Position numbers and translations under genes: made by a program. Below are positions 1-7,383 of a stretch of 64,000 nt of DNA, in pieces. Below the pieces are notes generated by a model. The model did no database searches, was not told the DNA's origin, and was given only the letters and a program-made list of their open reading frames with translations. Every line of letters begins with the position of its first letter. Within the stretch, counting starts at the first letter, position 1. This DNA is from Bacillota bacterium (lineage in GTDB: Bacteria > Bacillota > Clostridia > Lachnospirales > Lachnospiraceae), in assembly GCA_023423335.1 (NCBI GenBank), contig JAFAFU010000021.1, positions 62,001 to 126,000 on the forward strand. Reading direction: 5' to 3'.

Positions 1-384
1 GGTATCCCAGCTCCACCGCCATCATCAGCGAAATCATAGCGACATCAATCGAATGTGTATATAGCCAATCCACATAGTTACCCAATGCATTGACGTAGAT
101 CCACCATGGCTTAGTTTTAGACTCAAATATGATAGTGCTTAATACCTTATTCGATTGCTCCAGAACCAGATCGTTACGGATATTTACTCTTTCTTTAAAT
201 GCCTGGACAGTCGAAGTAAGAATAACGCTTTGTTTGTCATCAAAATTGATTAGCTCTTCTGGACTATAGTTTCCAAGACTTTTCAGCTTAGCAATAATTG
301 CATCCGTCATTTTTTGGCCTTTACTTAGCAGCAATCTCCCGTTTCTATCGTAAATATCTTTCTTCGCAAAATACTTGGGCACTT
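1..384 (-). CDS. HD-GYP-type phosphohydrolase, N-terminal part (cut by window edge)
   Basis: The minus strand is open from the left edge to a GTG at 382-384, which has an AAAGGA ribosome binding site ten bases upstream; an in-frame stop lies further upstream. The visible 128 residues begin VPKYFAKKDIYDRNG and end THSIDVAMISLMMAVELGY, which resembles the first His helix of HD/HD-GYP phosphohydrolases (H-S-x-D-V-A). Such proteins usually hydrolyse cyclic di-GMP or other nucleotides; the metal-binding HD and GYP motifs would lie outside the window, so substrate cannot be judged. It is the divergent neighbour of a tyrosine recombinase gene. The family call is from motif memory and is moderately sure. 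Confidence 0.6.
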
Positions 385-608
385 TTACTAATTCCTTTCT
401 TTCGGCGTTGCTAATGCATTTTATCCTATACTGCTTTGATAATACATCATTTTTAAAATTATGTTACATTTAATAAATTATAAGTTCCTACAATACAAGC
501 GGTTCGAGCCGAATTTTTTTGAATTTTTTATATATTCATCTGTATACAACTCTATCTTTTTTAGATAATATAATATGTAAAAGATACATTAGAAGGAGAA
601 TGATAATT

Positions 609-1169
609 ATGACTGTAGAACCGATAAGGGAAAAAGCCAAGATAAAGCAACTCTATCAATATCTGAACGGAAATGACCCTAAGTATGCGTTGATCTTTAA
701 ATTCGGTATTAATACCGGCTTGAGAATCAGTGATATTATATCGATTAAGGTGCAGGATATTTTTAATGAAAAACTGCAATTTAAAGAATATCTTATTGTT
801 AATGAAAAGAAAACATCAAAGGAAAAGAAAATCAAATTAAATGAAACCTTGCGAAAATGCCTTTATAGCTATGTGAAAGCACAAAATCTTGCTTTAACGG
901 ACTATCTTTTTCAAAGTCAGAAAGGCGGTTATTTAGGAAGAATCCAGATTTACAGGGTGCTGAAGGAAGCCGCAACGGTAATAGGCATTGAAAACTTTGG
1001 TACTCACAGTTTAAGAAAAACATGGGGTTATTGGACTTATAAAATATCGAAATACAACATAGGGCTCATTATGGATACCTTTAATCATAGCTCGGCTAAC
1101 ATTACACTACGCTATATCGGTATCAATCAAGATCAAAAGGATGAATTGTATTCTATTGTTCAACTATAA
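609..1169 (+). CDS. Minimal tyrosine recombinase/integrase
   Basis: This 186-residue protein is a phage-integrase-family catalytic domain that cuts and rejoins DNA through a tyrosine intermediate. Visible active-site landmarks are the first Arg in NTGLRISD, HSLRKT (H-x-x-R), FNHSS and the nucleophile region TLRYIGI near the C-terminus. The start chosen is the ATG at 609, ten bases after GGAG; the frame is open further upstream but no better ribosome site is seen. The N-terminal arm-binding and SAM-like core-binding domains of full integrases (usually 300-400 residues) are missing, so it may be a stand-alone inversion or element recombinase, or a trimmed relic. No attachment sites are obvious beside it. 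The family is sure, the role is not. Confidence 0.85.
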   Translation: MTVEPIREKAKIKQLYQYLNGNDPKYALIFKFGINTGLRISDIISIKVQDIFNEKLQFKEYLIVNEKKTSKEKKIKLNETLRKCLYSYVKAQNLALTDYLFQSQKGGYLGRIQIYRVLKEAATVIGIENFGTHSLRKTWGYWTYKISKYNIGLIMDTFNHSSANITLRYIGINQDQKDELYSIVQL

Positions 1170-1239
1170 AAAGTTGTTTTTCACGTGAATTTATTAAATT
1201 CTTCCTAATAACATAATAACCGACATTATAACTGATGTG

Positions 1240-1268
1240 TTGACATTCCGATATGGATAGTATAAAAT
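1240..1268 (+). promoter_or_regulatory. Sigma-A type promoter facing a gene-free stretch
   Basis: TTGACA at 1240-1245 is followed after 17 bases by TAAAAT at 1263-1268. There is no open reading frame downstream on the plus strand before 1437, only two hairpins. Confidence 0.4.
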
Positions 1269-1274
1269 GATACT

Positions 1275-1437
1275 AAATAAAAAATGAAACAAAATTTTAA
1301 CAATGTTTCATTTTATGGTTTAATTTTCCATGAACAGCATTAAATTCTGTGCAGGAGAAATTGTTTTAAGCGAAATTATTCCTTCATAAATACAAAGCAG
1401 CCTATCAATCATTTAAGGATTGATAGGCTGTTAATTT
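1275..1437 (+). ncRNA. Possible small RNA between promoter and terminator
   Basis: Transcription from the promoter at 1240-1268 would begin near 1275 and run through a perfect 10-bp hairpin (1281-1290 with 1305-1314) to a 13-bp hairpin followed by TTAATTTT. No coding frame or known RNA family is recognised. The call rests only on promoter plus terminator geometry. Confidence 0.25.
1398..1437. terminator. Intrinsic terminator, possibly bidirectional
   Basis: CAGCCTATCAATC at 1398-1410 pairs perfectly with 1418-1430 around a 7-base loop. A T-rich tail follows on the plus strand, and a weaker one (CTTTGTATTT) on the minus strand, where it lies just beyond the XRE regulator gene. Confidence 0.7.
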
Positions 1438-1455
1438 TAATAATTAAATTGTTGC

Positions 1456-1683
1456 TTAGGAATCCCCCTTTACTTCATAGTCGAATACCTCATCAATCCT
1501 GACACCGAAGGCGTCGGCAATACGGAAAGCAAGCTCTAGGGACGGTGAATACTTACCGGCCTCCACAGCAATTATGGTTTGCCTGGAGGCTCCGGTTTTC
1601 TCGGCAAGCTGCTGCTGTGTCATCTCATTGGCAAAGAAACGAAGCTTTCGGATGTTGTTTGTAATCATGATTTTCTTAGCCAT
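1456..1683 (-). CDS. XRE/Cro-family transcriptional regulator
   Basis: A 75-residue protein that is almost only a helix-turn-helix: MTQQQLAEKTGASRQTIIAVE (about residues 21-41) is the classic HTH_3 pattern, followed by SPSLELAFRIADAFGV. The ATG lies inside the end of the upstream membrane-protein gene (8-base overlap) with a GGGG Shine-Dalgarno site, so the two are translationally coupled. Small XRE regulators paired with a small membrane protein are common in Clostridia; the membrane protein probably senses or modulates the regulator, but this is inference. A terminator follows. Confidence 0.9.
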   Translation of the reverse strand: MAKKIMITNNIRKLRFFANEMTQQQLAEKTGASRQTIIAVEAGKYSPSLELAFRIADAFGVRIDEVFDYEVKGDS

Positions 1684-2182
1684 GCTTAATTCCCCTTCTG
1701 TAAAAATATAGCTGAATAAATCCCTCAGCCAGTGACCCTGTACAGAATGACACGAATAAAATGTTGAGCATCACTACGGGGGAATATCCTAAGACAATAG
1801 ACACCAACGCCGCAACAAATCCCATACCGGCAATGACAAAGCTGAATTTCATGGCTTTAAGACTGATCAGCTTATCCATCTCGTCCTCCACCATCTCCGC
1901 ACCAATCACCTCTTCTACCCTTTTATCCCCATCTTTCCCATTCTGTCCGCTTTCTTTCACAGCAACCGCTGCGGCAATCAAAACATGAAAAAGAATTTGG
2001 GTAACGACAGAGACGGCAATACCGATACCGATAAATGCAAGGATTGTCAACGCCCAAAATTTCATATCCTCCGGAGCAGCCATACCCGATTGATACCTGA
2101 CAGCCGCATAGATGCCGTATGCAGCCAAAACCAATATTCCGGTTATTATTGATGCGATTATTCTCTTTTCCTTATAGGACAT
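1676..2182 (-). CDS. Small four-helix membrane protein paired with XRE regulator
   Basis: The protein has 168 residues with four predicted membrane segments, roughly residues 7-27 (IIASIITGILVLAAYGIYAA), 43-70, 110-132 and 133-152, and a charged loop rich in D, E, K and G between helices 2 and 3. The ATG at 2182 is chosen over a GTG three codons upstream because GGAG lies ten bases before it. The family is not recognised with certainty; it resembles the DUF-type membrane partners of small XRE regulators. Its gene overlaps the regulator gene by 8 bases, so the pair is one transcription unit. Confidence 0.75.
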   Translation of the reverse strand: MSYKEKRIIASIITGILVLAAYGIYAAVRYQSGMAAPEDMKFWALTILAFIGIGIAVSVVTQILFHVLIAAAVAVKESGQNGKDGDKRVEEVIGAEMVEDEMDKLISLKAMKFSFVIAGMGFVAALVSIVLGYSPVVMLNILFVSFCTGSLAEGFIQLYFYRRGIKHG

Positions 2183-2194
2183 ATGAAGCACACT

Positions 2195-2290
2195 CCTTAT
2201 TATTTATTATTATTAGCTTTATTATTGTTATTGCAGTAGCTGTTATTGTGGAGCTGCTGTTTTTGCTGCTGTCGTTATTCCCGCGTTACC
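2195..2290. repeat. Low-complexity TTA/GCTG-rich stretch
   Basis: The intergenic DNA upstream of the membrane-protein gene is simple sequence: repeated TTATTA/TTATTG triplets pass into repeated CTG/TTG triplets. No gene or hairpin is seen. Confidence 0.5.
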
Positions 2291-2321
2291 ATTACTTATA
2301 AAAGAGCTTTCTTCTTATACA

Positions 2322-3296
2322 TTATTGATGTATGCGAATAGCCACGCTTCCTTTTTTGTGCCCTGTTTCCACATAGCGGTGCGCTTCCGTAATCTGTTCA
2401 AGTGGATAGGTTCTGTCAATTACAGCCCTCAGCTTTCCGGCTTCGATCAATCCCTTCAGAAAACTCAGATCTTTTTTCTTTTCATCGGGCTTTCGCAGAC
2501 CGGTTGCGGCAAAAATAGCCTTTCTACTTCCAAACAGCGAGGTCCGGAGCATATTCCACATAATTTTCAAGGACGGAACCGTACAAAGATAGATCCCATC
2601 CGGTTTGAGTATGCCTTTGCATTTGGAGTACGTGCTTTTGGATACGGCATCAAAGACAATATCGTACCTTTCACCGGATTTTGTATAGTCTTCTTTTGTA
2701 TAGTCAACCGCTCTGTCAGCTCCGATCGCTTTCACCGGCTCAAGATTCGTCGGACCACAAACTGCTGTGACCTCTGCTCCAAAGCATTTGGCAAGCTGTA
2801 CGGCATACACACCGATCCCTCCGGAGGCCCCGATAATAAGGATTTTTTGACCAGGTTTAATGTTACCTCTGTCTCTCAGAAAGGGTAATGCGGTTAACGA
2901 GCCTTCGCTTATTGCCGCAGCCTCTTCAAAGGTTATGCCGGCCGGTTTGATCGTGAGTGCTTCCGCTTCCGACAATACCAGGTATTCGGCATTGGTGCCC
3001 ATGTTAACACCGGAAGACCCGTAAACTTCATCCCCTGATTGAAAAAGCGATACCCCGCGGCCTGTCTTCTCGATTACACCTGAAAATGCGTCTCCGGGTA
3101 CTTTTTTAGGACGGATAAGCCCTGTAAAAAATCGTGAGATAAAGGGGTCTCCTTTTCGAAAGGCACAGTCCGCCGGAGCCGCCACCGTTGCCATAATCCT
3201 TATCAGCACCTCATTATCTCCGGGTACCGGCTTTTCCGCTTCCACCAGCCGAAGGACCTCCGGAGGCCCATATCTCCTGCTTATAACCACTTTCAT
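2322..3296 (-). CDS. MDR-family NAD(P)-dependent quinone oxidoreductase-like enzyme
   Basis: This 324-residue protein belongs to the zinc-independent branch of the medium-chain dehydrogenase/reductase superfamily, like QOR and reticulon-4-interacting proteins. A GroES-like N-terminal fold (YGPPEVLRLVEAEKPVPGDNE) is followed by the nucleotide-binding fold with IIGASGGIGVYAVQLAK around residue 155 and DIVFDAVSKSTY. The structural and catalytic zinc cysteines of alcohol dehydrogenases are not seen. It probably reduces quinones or alpha,beta-unsaturated carbonyls with NAD(P)H; the substrate cannot be read from sequence. GGAG precedes the ATG. It stands alone behind its own promoter, which contains a 21-base-spaced direct repeat. 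Confidence 0.85.
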   Translation of the reverse strand: MKVVISRRYGPPEVLRLVEAEKPVPGDNEVLIRIMATVAAPADCAFRKGDPFISRFFTGLIRPKKVPGDAFSGVIEKTGRGVSLFQSGDEVYGSSGVNMGTNAEYLVLSEAEALTIKPAGITFEEAAAISEGSLTALPFLRDRGNIKPGQKILIIGASGGIGVYAVQLAKCFGAEVTAVCGPTNLEPVKAIGADRAVDYTKEDYTKSGERYDIVFDAVSKSTYSKCKGILKPDGIYLCTVPSLKIMWNMLRTSLFGSRKAIFAATGLRKPDEKKKDLSFLKGLIEAGKLRAVIDRTYPLEQITEAHRYVETGHKKGSVAIRIHQ

Positions 3297-3384
3297 AATA
3301 CAATCTCCTTCCTTCTGGAATTCCGCCTCATGTAAATATCGTCAAAACATGTCTCTATATTTTCTTGTTCCTTCTAGTATACAT

Positions 3385-3413
3385 ATTGTATCATTGTTTT
3401 TACATATTGTCAA
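3385..3413 (-). promoter_or_regulatory. Promoter of the MDR oxidoreductase gene
   Basis: Read on the minus strand, TTGACA (3408-3413) and TACAAT (3385-3390) are 17 bases apart, upstream of the gene starting at 3296. The motif TACATATTGT occurs twice on the plus strand, at 3380-3389 and 3401-3410, exactly 21 bases apart and covering both promoter boxes, which suggests an operator. Confidence 0.6.
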
Positions 3414-3514
3414 ATATTTTTTACATTAAGTATAATATTCCTCTGAAATATACCATATCCCTTCTGTTATCACAGCTTCCCCTGCTGTATCATCAGCACT
3501 ATATCAGAAATATG

Positions 3515-3591
3515 AAAATAAGGGCTTCCAGATATGAAAATCTCCGACCGCATATCGGAACGATACTCACATACTTGGAAGCTCTTATTTT
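3515..3591 (-). terminator. Long hairpin downstream of rpiA
   Basis: AAAATAAGGGCTTCCA at 3515-3530 pairs with 3576-3591 with one mismatch, and the loop contains a second short stem (GATATG with CATATC). On the minus strand the hairpin ends in a TTATTTTC tail, so it can terminate rpiA. The size and nested structure are larger than usual. Confidence 0.55.
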
Positions 3592-3622
3592 TCCGGCCTT
3601 TCGCCCTCTATAAATGACAAAC

Positions 3623-4324
3623 TCAAATTCCATGTAACTGATTCTCAATAATTCTAACGCCTTGATCCGTCCCGACAATAATCCGTTTACACTTATTCAG
3701 GAACAGGCCTGTTTCAACAATCCCTGTAATTGAATTAAGTTTTTCGGCTATATCCTGTATGTCCATTGTATTCTCAATGGGTATATCCATTATATAATTT
3801 CCATTGTCCGTTACATAGGGTTTCCCGGCTTTCATTCTGAGCGCCGGACGGAAGGAAAATTCTTTTAATCTCCGTATGACATACGTATACCCAAAGGGCA
3901 GAACTTCCACAGGCAATGGAAAAGCTCCGATCCTTTCAACCAACTTATTTTCAGCCATGATCCAAATGACCGTTTCAGCCATATCGGCAACTATTTTTTC
4001 TCTGAATAAGGCCCCGCCCCCGCCTTTTATGGCGTTAAAACAAGGATCGATTTCATCCACTCCGTCAATAGCCAGATCAATTCTATCTACCCTATCAATG
4101 GATATTAAGGGAATGCCGAATTTTTCAGCTAATTTTTCCGTATCCTTTGAGGTCGGCACCGCTTTTATATCCATTCCGCTTAAGACTAATTCACTGACCT
4201 TTTCGGTCAAATAATAAGCAGTCGAACCCGTTCCCAGCCCTAGAATCATACCATCTTCTATATATTCCGCAGCTTTTGCGCCGGCAATTCTTTTTTGCTC
4301 CATTACTCCTTCCGTTAAGGACAT
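3623..4324 (-). CDS. rpiA: Ribose-5-phosphate isomerase A
   Basis: RpiA interconverts ribose 5-phosphate and ribulose 5-phosphate in the pentose phosphate pathway. The 233-residue length is normal. Family motifs are visible in order: GLGTGSTAYYL (phosphate-binding loop, about residue 28), DGVDEIDP (about 84), KGGGGALFREK with the catalytic Glu/Lys region, and ENKLVERIG. The frame is open 54 codons further upstream, but the ATG at 4324 has GGAGG seven bases before it and gives the normal N-terminus. The gene follows the GH18-LRR surface-protein gene with a 73-base gap, on the same strand, and is followed by a long hairpin. Confidence 0.95.
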   Translation of the reverse strand: MSLTEGVMEQKRIAGAKAAEYIEDGMILGLGTGSTAYYLTEKVSELVLSGMDIKAVPTSKDTEKLAEKFGIPLISIDRVDRIDLAIDGVDEIDPCFNAIKGGGGALFREKIVADMAETVIWIMAENKLVERIGAFPLPVEVLPFGYTYVIRRLKEFSFRPALRMKAGKPYVTDNGNYIMDIPIENTMDIQDIAEKLNSITGIVETGLFLNKCKRIIVGTDQGVRIIENQLHGI

Positions 4325-4397
4325 TATCATTCCTCCGTTTGTTTTCCTGATGCAGATGCTACCAACACCGCACACATATTCGTCTTCTCCAGGATCT

Positions 4398-6584
4398 TTA
4401 TTTTTGCATTGCAAAATCACTGCTGAAGCCAGGCTTAACGTACACCTTCTTAACCGGGCTGTAATCGGAGATTTTATTTCCGCCAAGGTACAGCTCCTTA
4501 AGGTTTGATAACCCCTTCAACGATGTGATACTTGTAATTTTATTCTCCTTCAGATATAGCTTCTCCAGTAAGGTAAGCTTGGCTAACGGCTTTAAATCAC
4601 TTATTATATTCCCGTTCAGCGATAATAACCGCAAACCCTTCAGACTTGACAGGGAGCTAATACTGCTGATCGTATTCCTCTGCAGGTATAATGTCTCCAG
4701 GCCGGTCAGGCTTTTGAGCGGTTGAATATCAATAATTTTATTATTATCTAAAGCCAGCTGACGTAGTTTTTTAAGATTCTTTAAATCATCTATTTTACTG
4801 ATGCTGTTCATGCCTATTTCCAAGACTTCTAATCTCGTCAAACCCTTTAAAGCCGTTATTTTTGTTATTTTGTTCTCTCTCAGATAAAGTTCCTTCAGCT
4901 TTGTCAGGGAGGATAGGGCGCTTATGGAGGCCACCTGATTGCCGTTCAGTGACAGGACCTCCAGCTTCGTCAGCTTCTTCAGAGCACTGATATCCGATAT
5001 TTTATTGCGCTGAAGATACAGAACCCGGAGATCTTTAAGGCTCCCGACTGCTGTGATATCTTTGATCTCCAACTGCTGTGCATCCAGATATTCAAGGTTT
5101 GTCAAATGCTTCAGGTCCGCCAGACTTTTTGTTCCCTGGGGCAGCTTCAGGCGGTAGATACTAAGCAGGTCCGACACCGTTAAACGATCCGTCGGCTTCC
5201 CCAGCTTATCTCTGACCGCTTTTTCAACCGCGGCATCCGCCAGCTTAACATATGGGTTGCTTTCCTCCTGCGGTTCATTATAGCTGTTCATCTTTTCTAC
5301 AATTGTAGTCCATCCGTCCAAATGGTACTTTAATCCATTGGCATCGGTATAATCCGGTACATTAGCAAGACTCCAAAGTGAGATTCCACCCAAGCCATAG
5401 GATTTTGCAAGATTGATCTTGGCACTGATACTGTTGCTGTCCTCATAAAGAATGATGTTCCAGGACTGGTCGGAGGAATTGTAATATTGTATGTAAGGAC
5501 TTTGCAGCTCATTATTGTAGCCGTATGTTATATTCTTACCGTAACCGTCCGTATTATCGACCCGTGCCTTGATCGACTTATAAAGCGGAGTAAGTCTTCC
5601 TTTTCTGCTGAGGCTGGAATTATCTAAGCTCTCCCATTCTTCTGCGCTATTTACGTCGAACTGCCATTGAGCGCTGTCAAATGTGATCTGAAGCCAGACC
5701 TTTGACAGCTTTGCTTTATCGGAAGCCGCACCTGCCATTTCATTCAGGGCCAGCCTTACCATATTGACAGGGGCCATACTGCTCACAGGCTCCAGTGCGT
5801 TATAGCCTGTGTACTGCTGTATCTGATCCTTCCGAAGCCTTTGTGTAGGCTCATAATCATGGGCCATCAAAATAACGCGGTCCGCCGCATCAATAATATC
5901 GGCATAATCAAAGCCGTCATAATATAATCCCGGATTAACAGCCACATACAGCTTGTTTTTCAGTGGTGTCAGCTGTGCCTTCAGCTCCGTTAAAAACTGT
6001 GTAAAATGCTCGCTGATGGGCTTACCCTCATAAAGCAGGGGCTTCTTATCGGCATTCGTATTCCGCAGCCCCTCAAAATCAATTACCACACCATCAAAAT
6101 ATATCCCCTTCCCCTGAGAGATATCGCTTTTCATCGTATCGAGAATAGCCTGAATCATGGCCGCACGTTTATTCTCATAGGGTAGCAGCAGGATGCAGTC
6201 ACTACTGTCCATATAAATGCTCAGCTGAATGGATTTTCCTTTGCCGCTTGCATATTCCACCGGTTGAATAAAATCAGACGGATAATAAAAGCCTGTATTT
6301 CCATTCTTGCCTTTTGTTATATTCAAGGCTCCCGGTTCTTCTGAATCAATCCGGCTCCAGGCAAAGCTTATGGAATCCAAAGCATCGATATAATTTTTTA
6401 TCTGCTCGGAAAATACTGCATTTGACGGATAGAAGGCATGAAGCGTGCCGTTTTCTGCGGCGGCCGTTTTTTCTGGTTTTATGATACCAGAGGCGGCCGC
6501 AAGTAAACATATGCAGATTATGACTAATCCTTTTATCCTCCGGTTGGTGCAGCGATAATTCTTTCGGTTTCTACATTTCTTCAA
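4398..6584 (-). CDS. Secreted GH18-like and leucine-rich-repeat surface protein
   Basis: A 728-residue exported protein with three parts. An N-terminal signal or anchor helix (GLVIICICLLAAASGII, about residues 19-35) is followed by a glycoside hydrolase 18-like barrel to about residue 420; its active-site strand reads FDGVVIDFEGL, keeping the last Asp and the catalytic Glu of the DGxDxDxE motif but with Val at the central Asp. After NPYVKLADAAVEKAVRDKLG come about ten 22-residue internalin-type leucine-rich repeats (LxxLxxLxLxxNxIxDIxxL) to about residue 710. The start is TTG at 6584, eight bases after GGAGG. It likely acts on or binds cell-wall or host glycans. It lies between the AlkD-like gene (24-base gap) and rpiA. 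Confidence 0.85.
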   Translation of the reverse strand: MKKCRNRKNYRCTNRRIKGLVIICICLLAAASGIIKPEKTAAAENGTLHAFYPSNAVFSEQIKNYIDALDSISFAWSRIDSEEPGALNITKGKNGNTGFYYPSDFIQPVEYASGKGKSIQLSIYMDSSDCILLLPYENKRAAMIQAILDTMKSDISQGKGIYFDGVVIDFEGLRNTNADKKPLLYEGKPISEHFTQFLTELKAQLTPLKNKLYVAVNPGLYYDGFDYADIIDAADRVILMAHDYEPTQRLRKDQIQQYTGYNALEPVSSMAPVNMVRLALNEMAGAASDKAKLSKVWLQITFDSAQWQFDVNSAEEWESLDNSSLSRKGRLTPLYKSIKARVDNTDGYGKNITYGYNNELQSPYIQYYNSSDQSWNIILYEDSNSISAKINLAKSYGLGGISLWSLANVPDYTDANGLKYHLDGWTTIVEKMNSYNEPQEESNPYVKLADAAVEKAVRDKLGKPTDRLTVSDLLSIYRLKLPQGTKSLADLKHLTNLEYLDAQQLEIKDITAVGSLKDLRVLYLQRNKISDISALKKLTKLEVLSLNGNQVASISALSSLTKLKELYLRENKITKITALKGLTRLEVLEIGMNSISKIDDLKNLKKLRQLALDNNKIIDIQPLKSLTGLETLYLQRNTISSISSLSSLKGLRLLSLNGNIISDLKPLAKLTLLEKLYLKENKITSITSLKGLSNLKELYLGGNKISDYSPVKKVYVKPGFSSDFAMQK

Positions 6585-6608
6585 TGATACTTCCTCCTTA
6601 CAAAACAC

Positions 6609-7292
6609 CTAACACCTGACATTCTTCCTCTTAAAGCCCAGACGCCCCTTATCCGTTTCCTTTTTGATACTCAGGAAAGCATTGTATGCAGCCGGTACTT
6701 CACCTATCCGCTCTGCCGTACGTAATGCCTCCTCATGCAGGGGAATATAGGATACGCCCACGGCTATGACAAAACGATTCATTGCATGTTTCGTCCTGCC
6801 CGGCTGGGAGTGTATGGTCTCCTCGACCATTTTCAGCATAGATAACAGCTTGCTTCTTTCAAACTCGCTGTCCTTCCTGGAGCCGATCAGCCACTCATAG
6901 CAGCTCCAGCCCGCTGACATAACAAGCTCTCTGCCGTCGGCGATAAATTTATCCGCAACCTCCTGGGCAAAATCGGTTTCCGCCAGGGTTACGGCAACAA
7001 TAAAGTCTGAAATCATATGGAAATAAGCCTTCTCAATCCAACGGTCAAAGTCTGCGGGGATCATGCTCTTGGGGTCTGCGACCATTCCGGCCAGATACAT
7101 CGCATCATAGTTTCCGGTTGCATATAATTCCTCGGCAAGAGGCTGGTTCCTCTTGGTTTTTTTCACAATTGGCTTCATGGCGCCGGTAGCCACACCGAAA
7201 ACCGGTTCTTTGGCCCCCTGGCCCACATAGTATTTCTTCATTCTTTCACTGCCCAGTGCTTCTAACTCGCTCATAATCTCTGCTAAATTCAT
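6609..7292 (-). CDS. AlkD-family DNA alkylation repair protein
   Basis: A 227-residue all-helical HEAT-repeat protein of the DNA alkylation repair family. Recognisable stretches are YYVGQGAKEPVFGVATGAMKPIVKK near the N-terminus, GNYDAMYLAGMVADP, and the conserved SAGWSCYEWLIGSR region with its paired aromatic residues. The family contains AlkC/AlkD glycosylases that remove N3- and N7-alkylated bases, but several clades have unknown activity, and this subgroup is often annotated only as alkylation-repair-like. GGAGG precedes the ATG. It is followed at 24 bases by the GH18-LRR gene, with no obvious functional link. Confidence 0.8.
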   Translation of the reverse strand: MNLAEIMSELEALGSERMKKYYVGQGAKEPVFGVATGAMKPIVKKTKRNQPLAEELYATGNYDAMYLAGMVADPKSMIPADFDRWIEKAYFHMISDFIVAVTLAETDFAQEVADKFIADGRELVMSAGWSCYEWLIGSRKDSEFERSKLLSMLKMVEETIHSQPGRTKHAMNRFVIAVGVSYIPLHEEALRTAERIGEVPAAYNAFLSIKKETDKGRLGFKRKNVRC

Positions 7293-7383
7293 ATGGGTTC
7301 CTCCTTATCGTTATTCCGGATATACCGCTTTGTTTATCATTCTTTTCTCTCAAAAATCTTTGACCTTATGAATACCGGCCATA

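Larger units (their letters stand above)
3297..3622. other. Intergenic region without a gene
   Basis: This 326-base gap holds the promoter of the MDR gene (3385-3413) and the long hairpin at 3515-3591 that follows rpiA. No coding sequence is seen. Confidence 0.7.
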
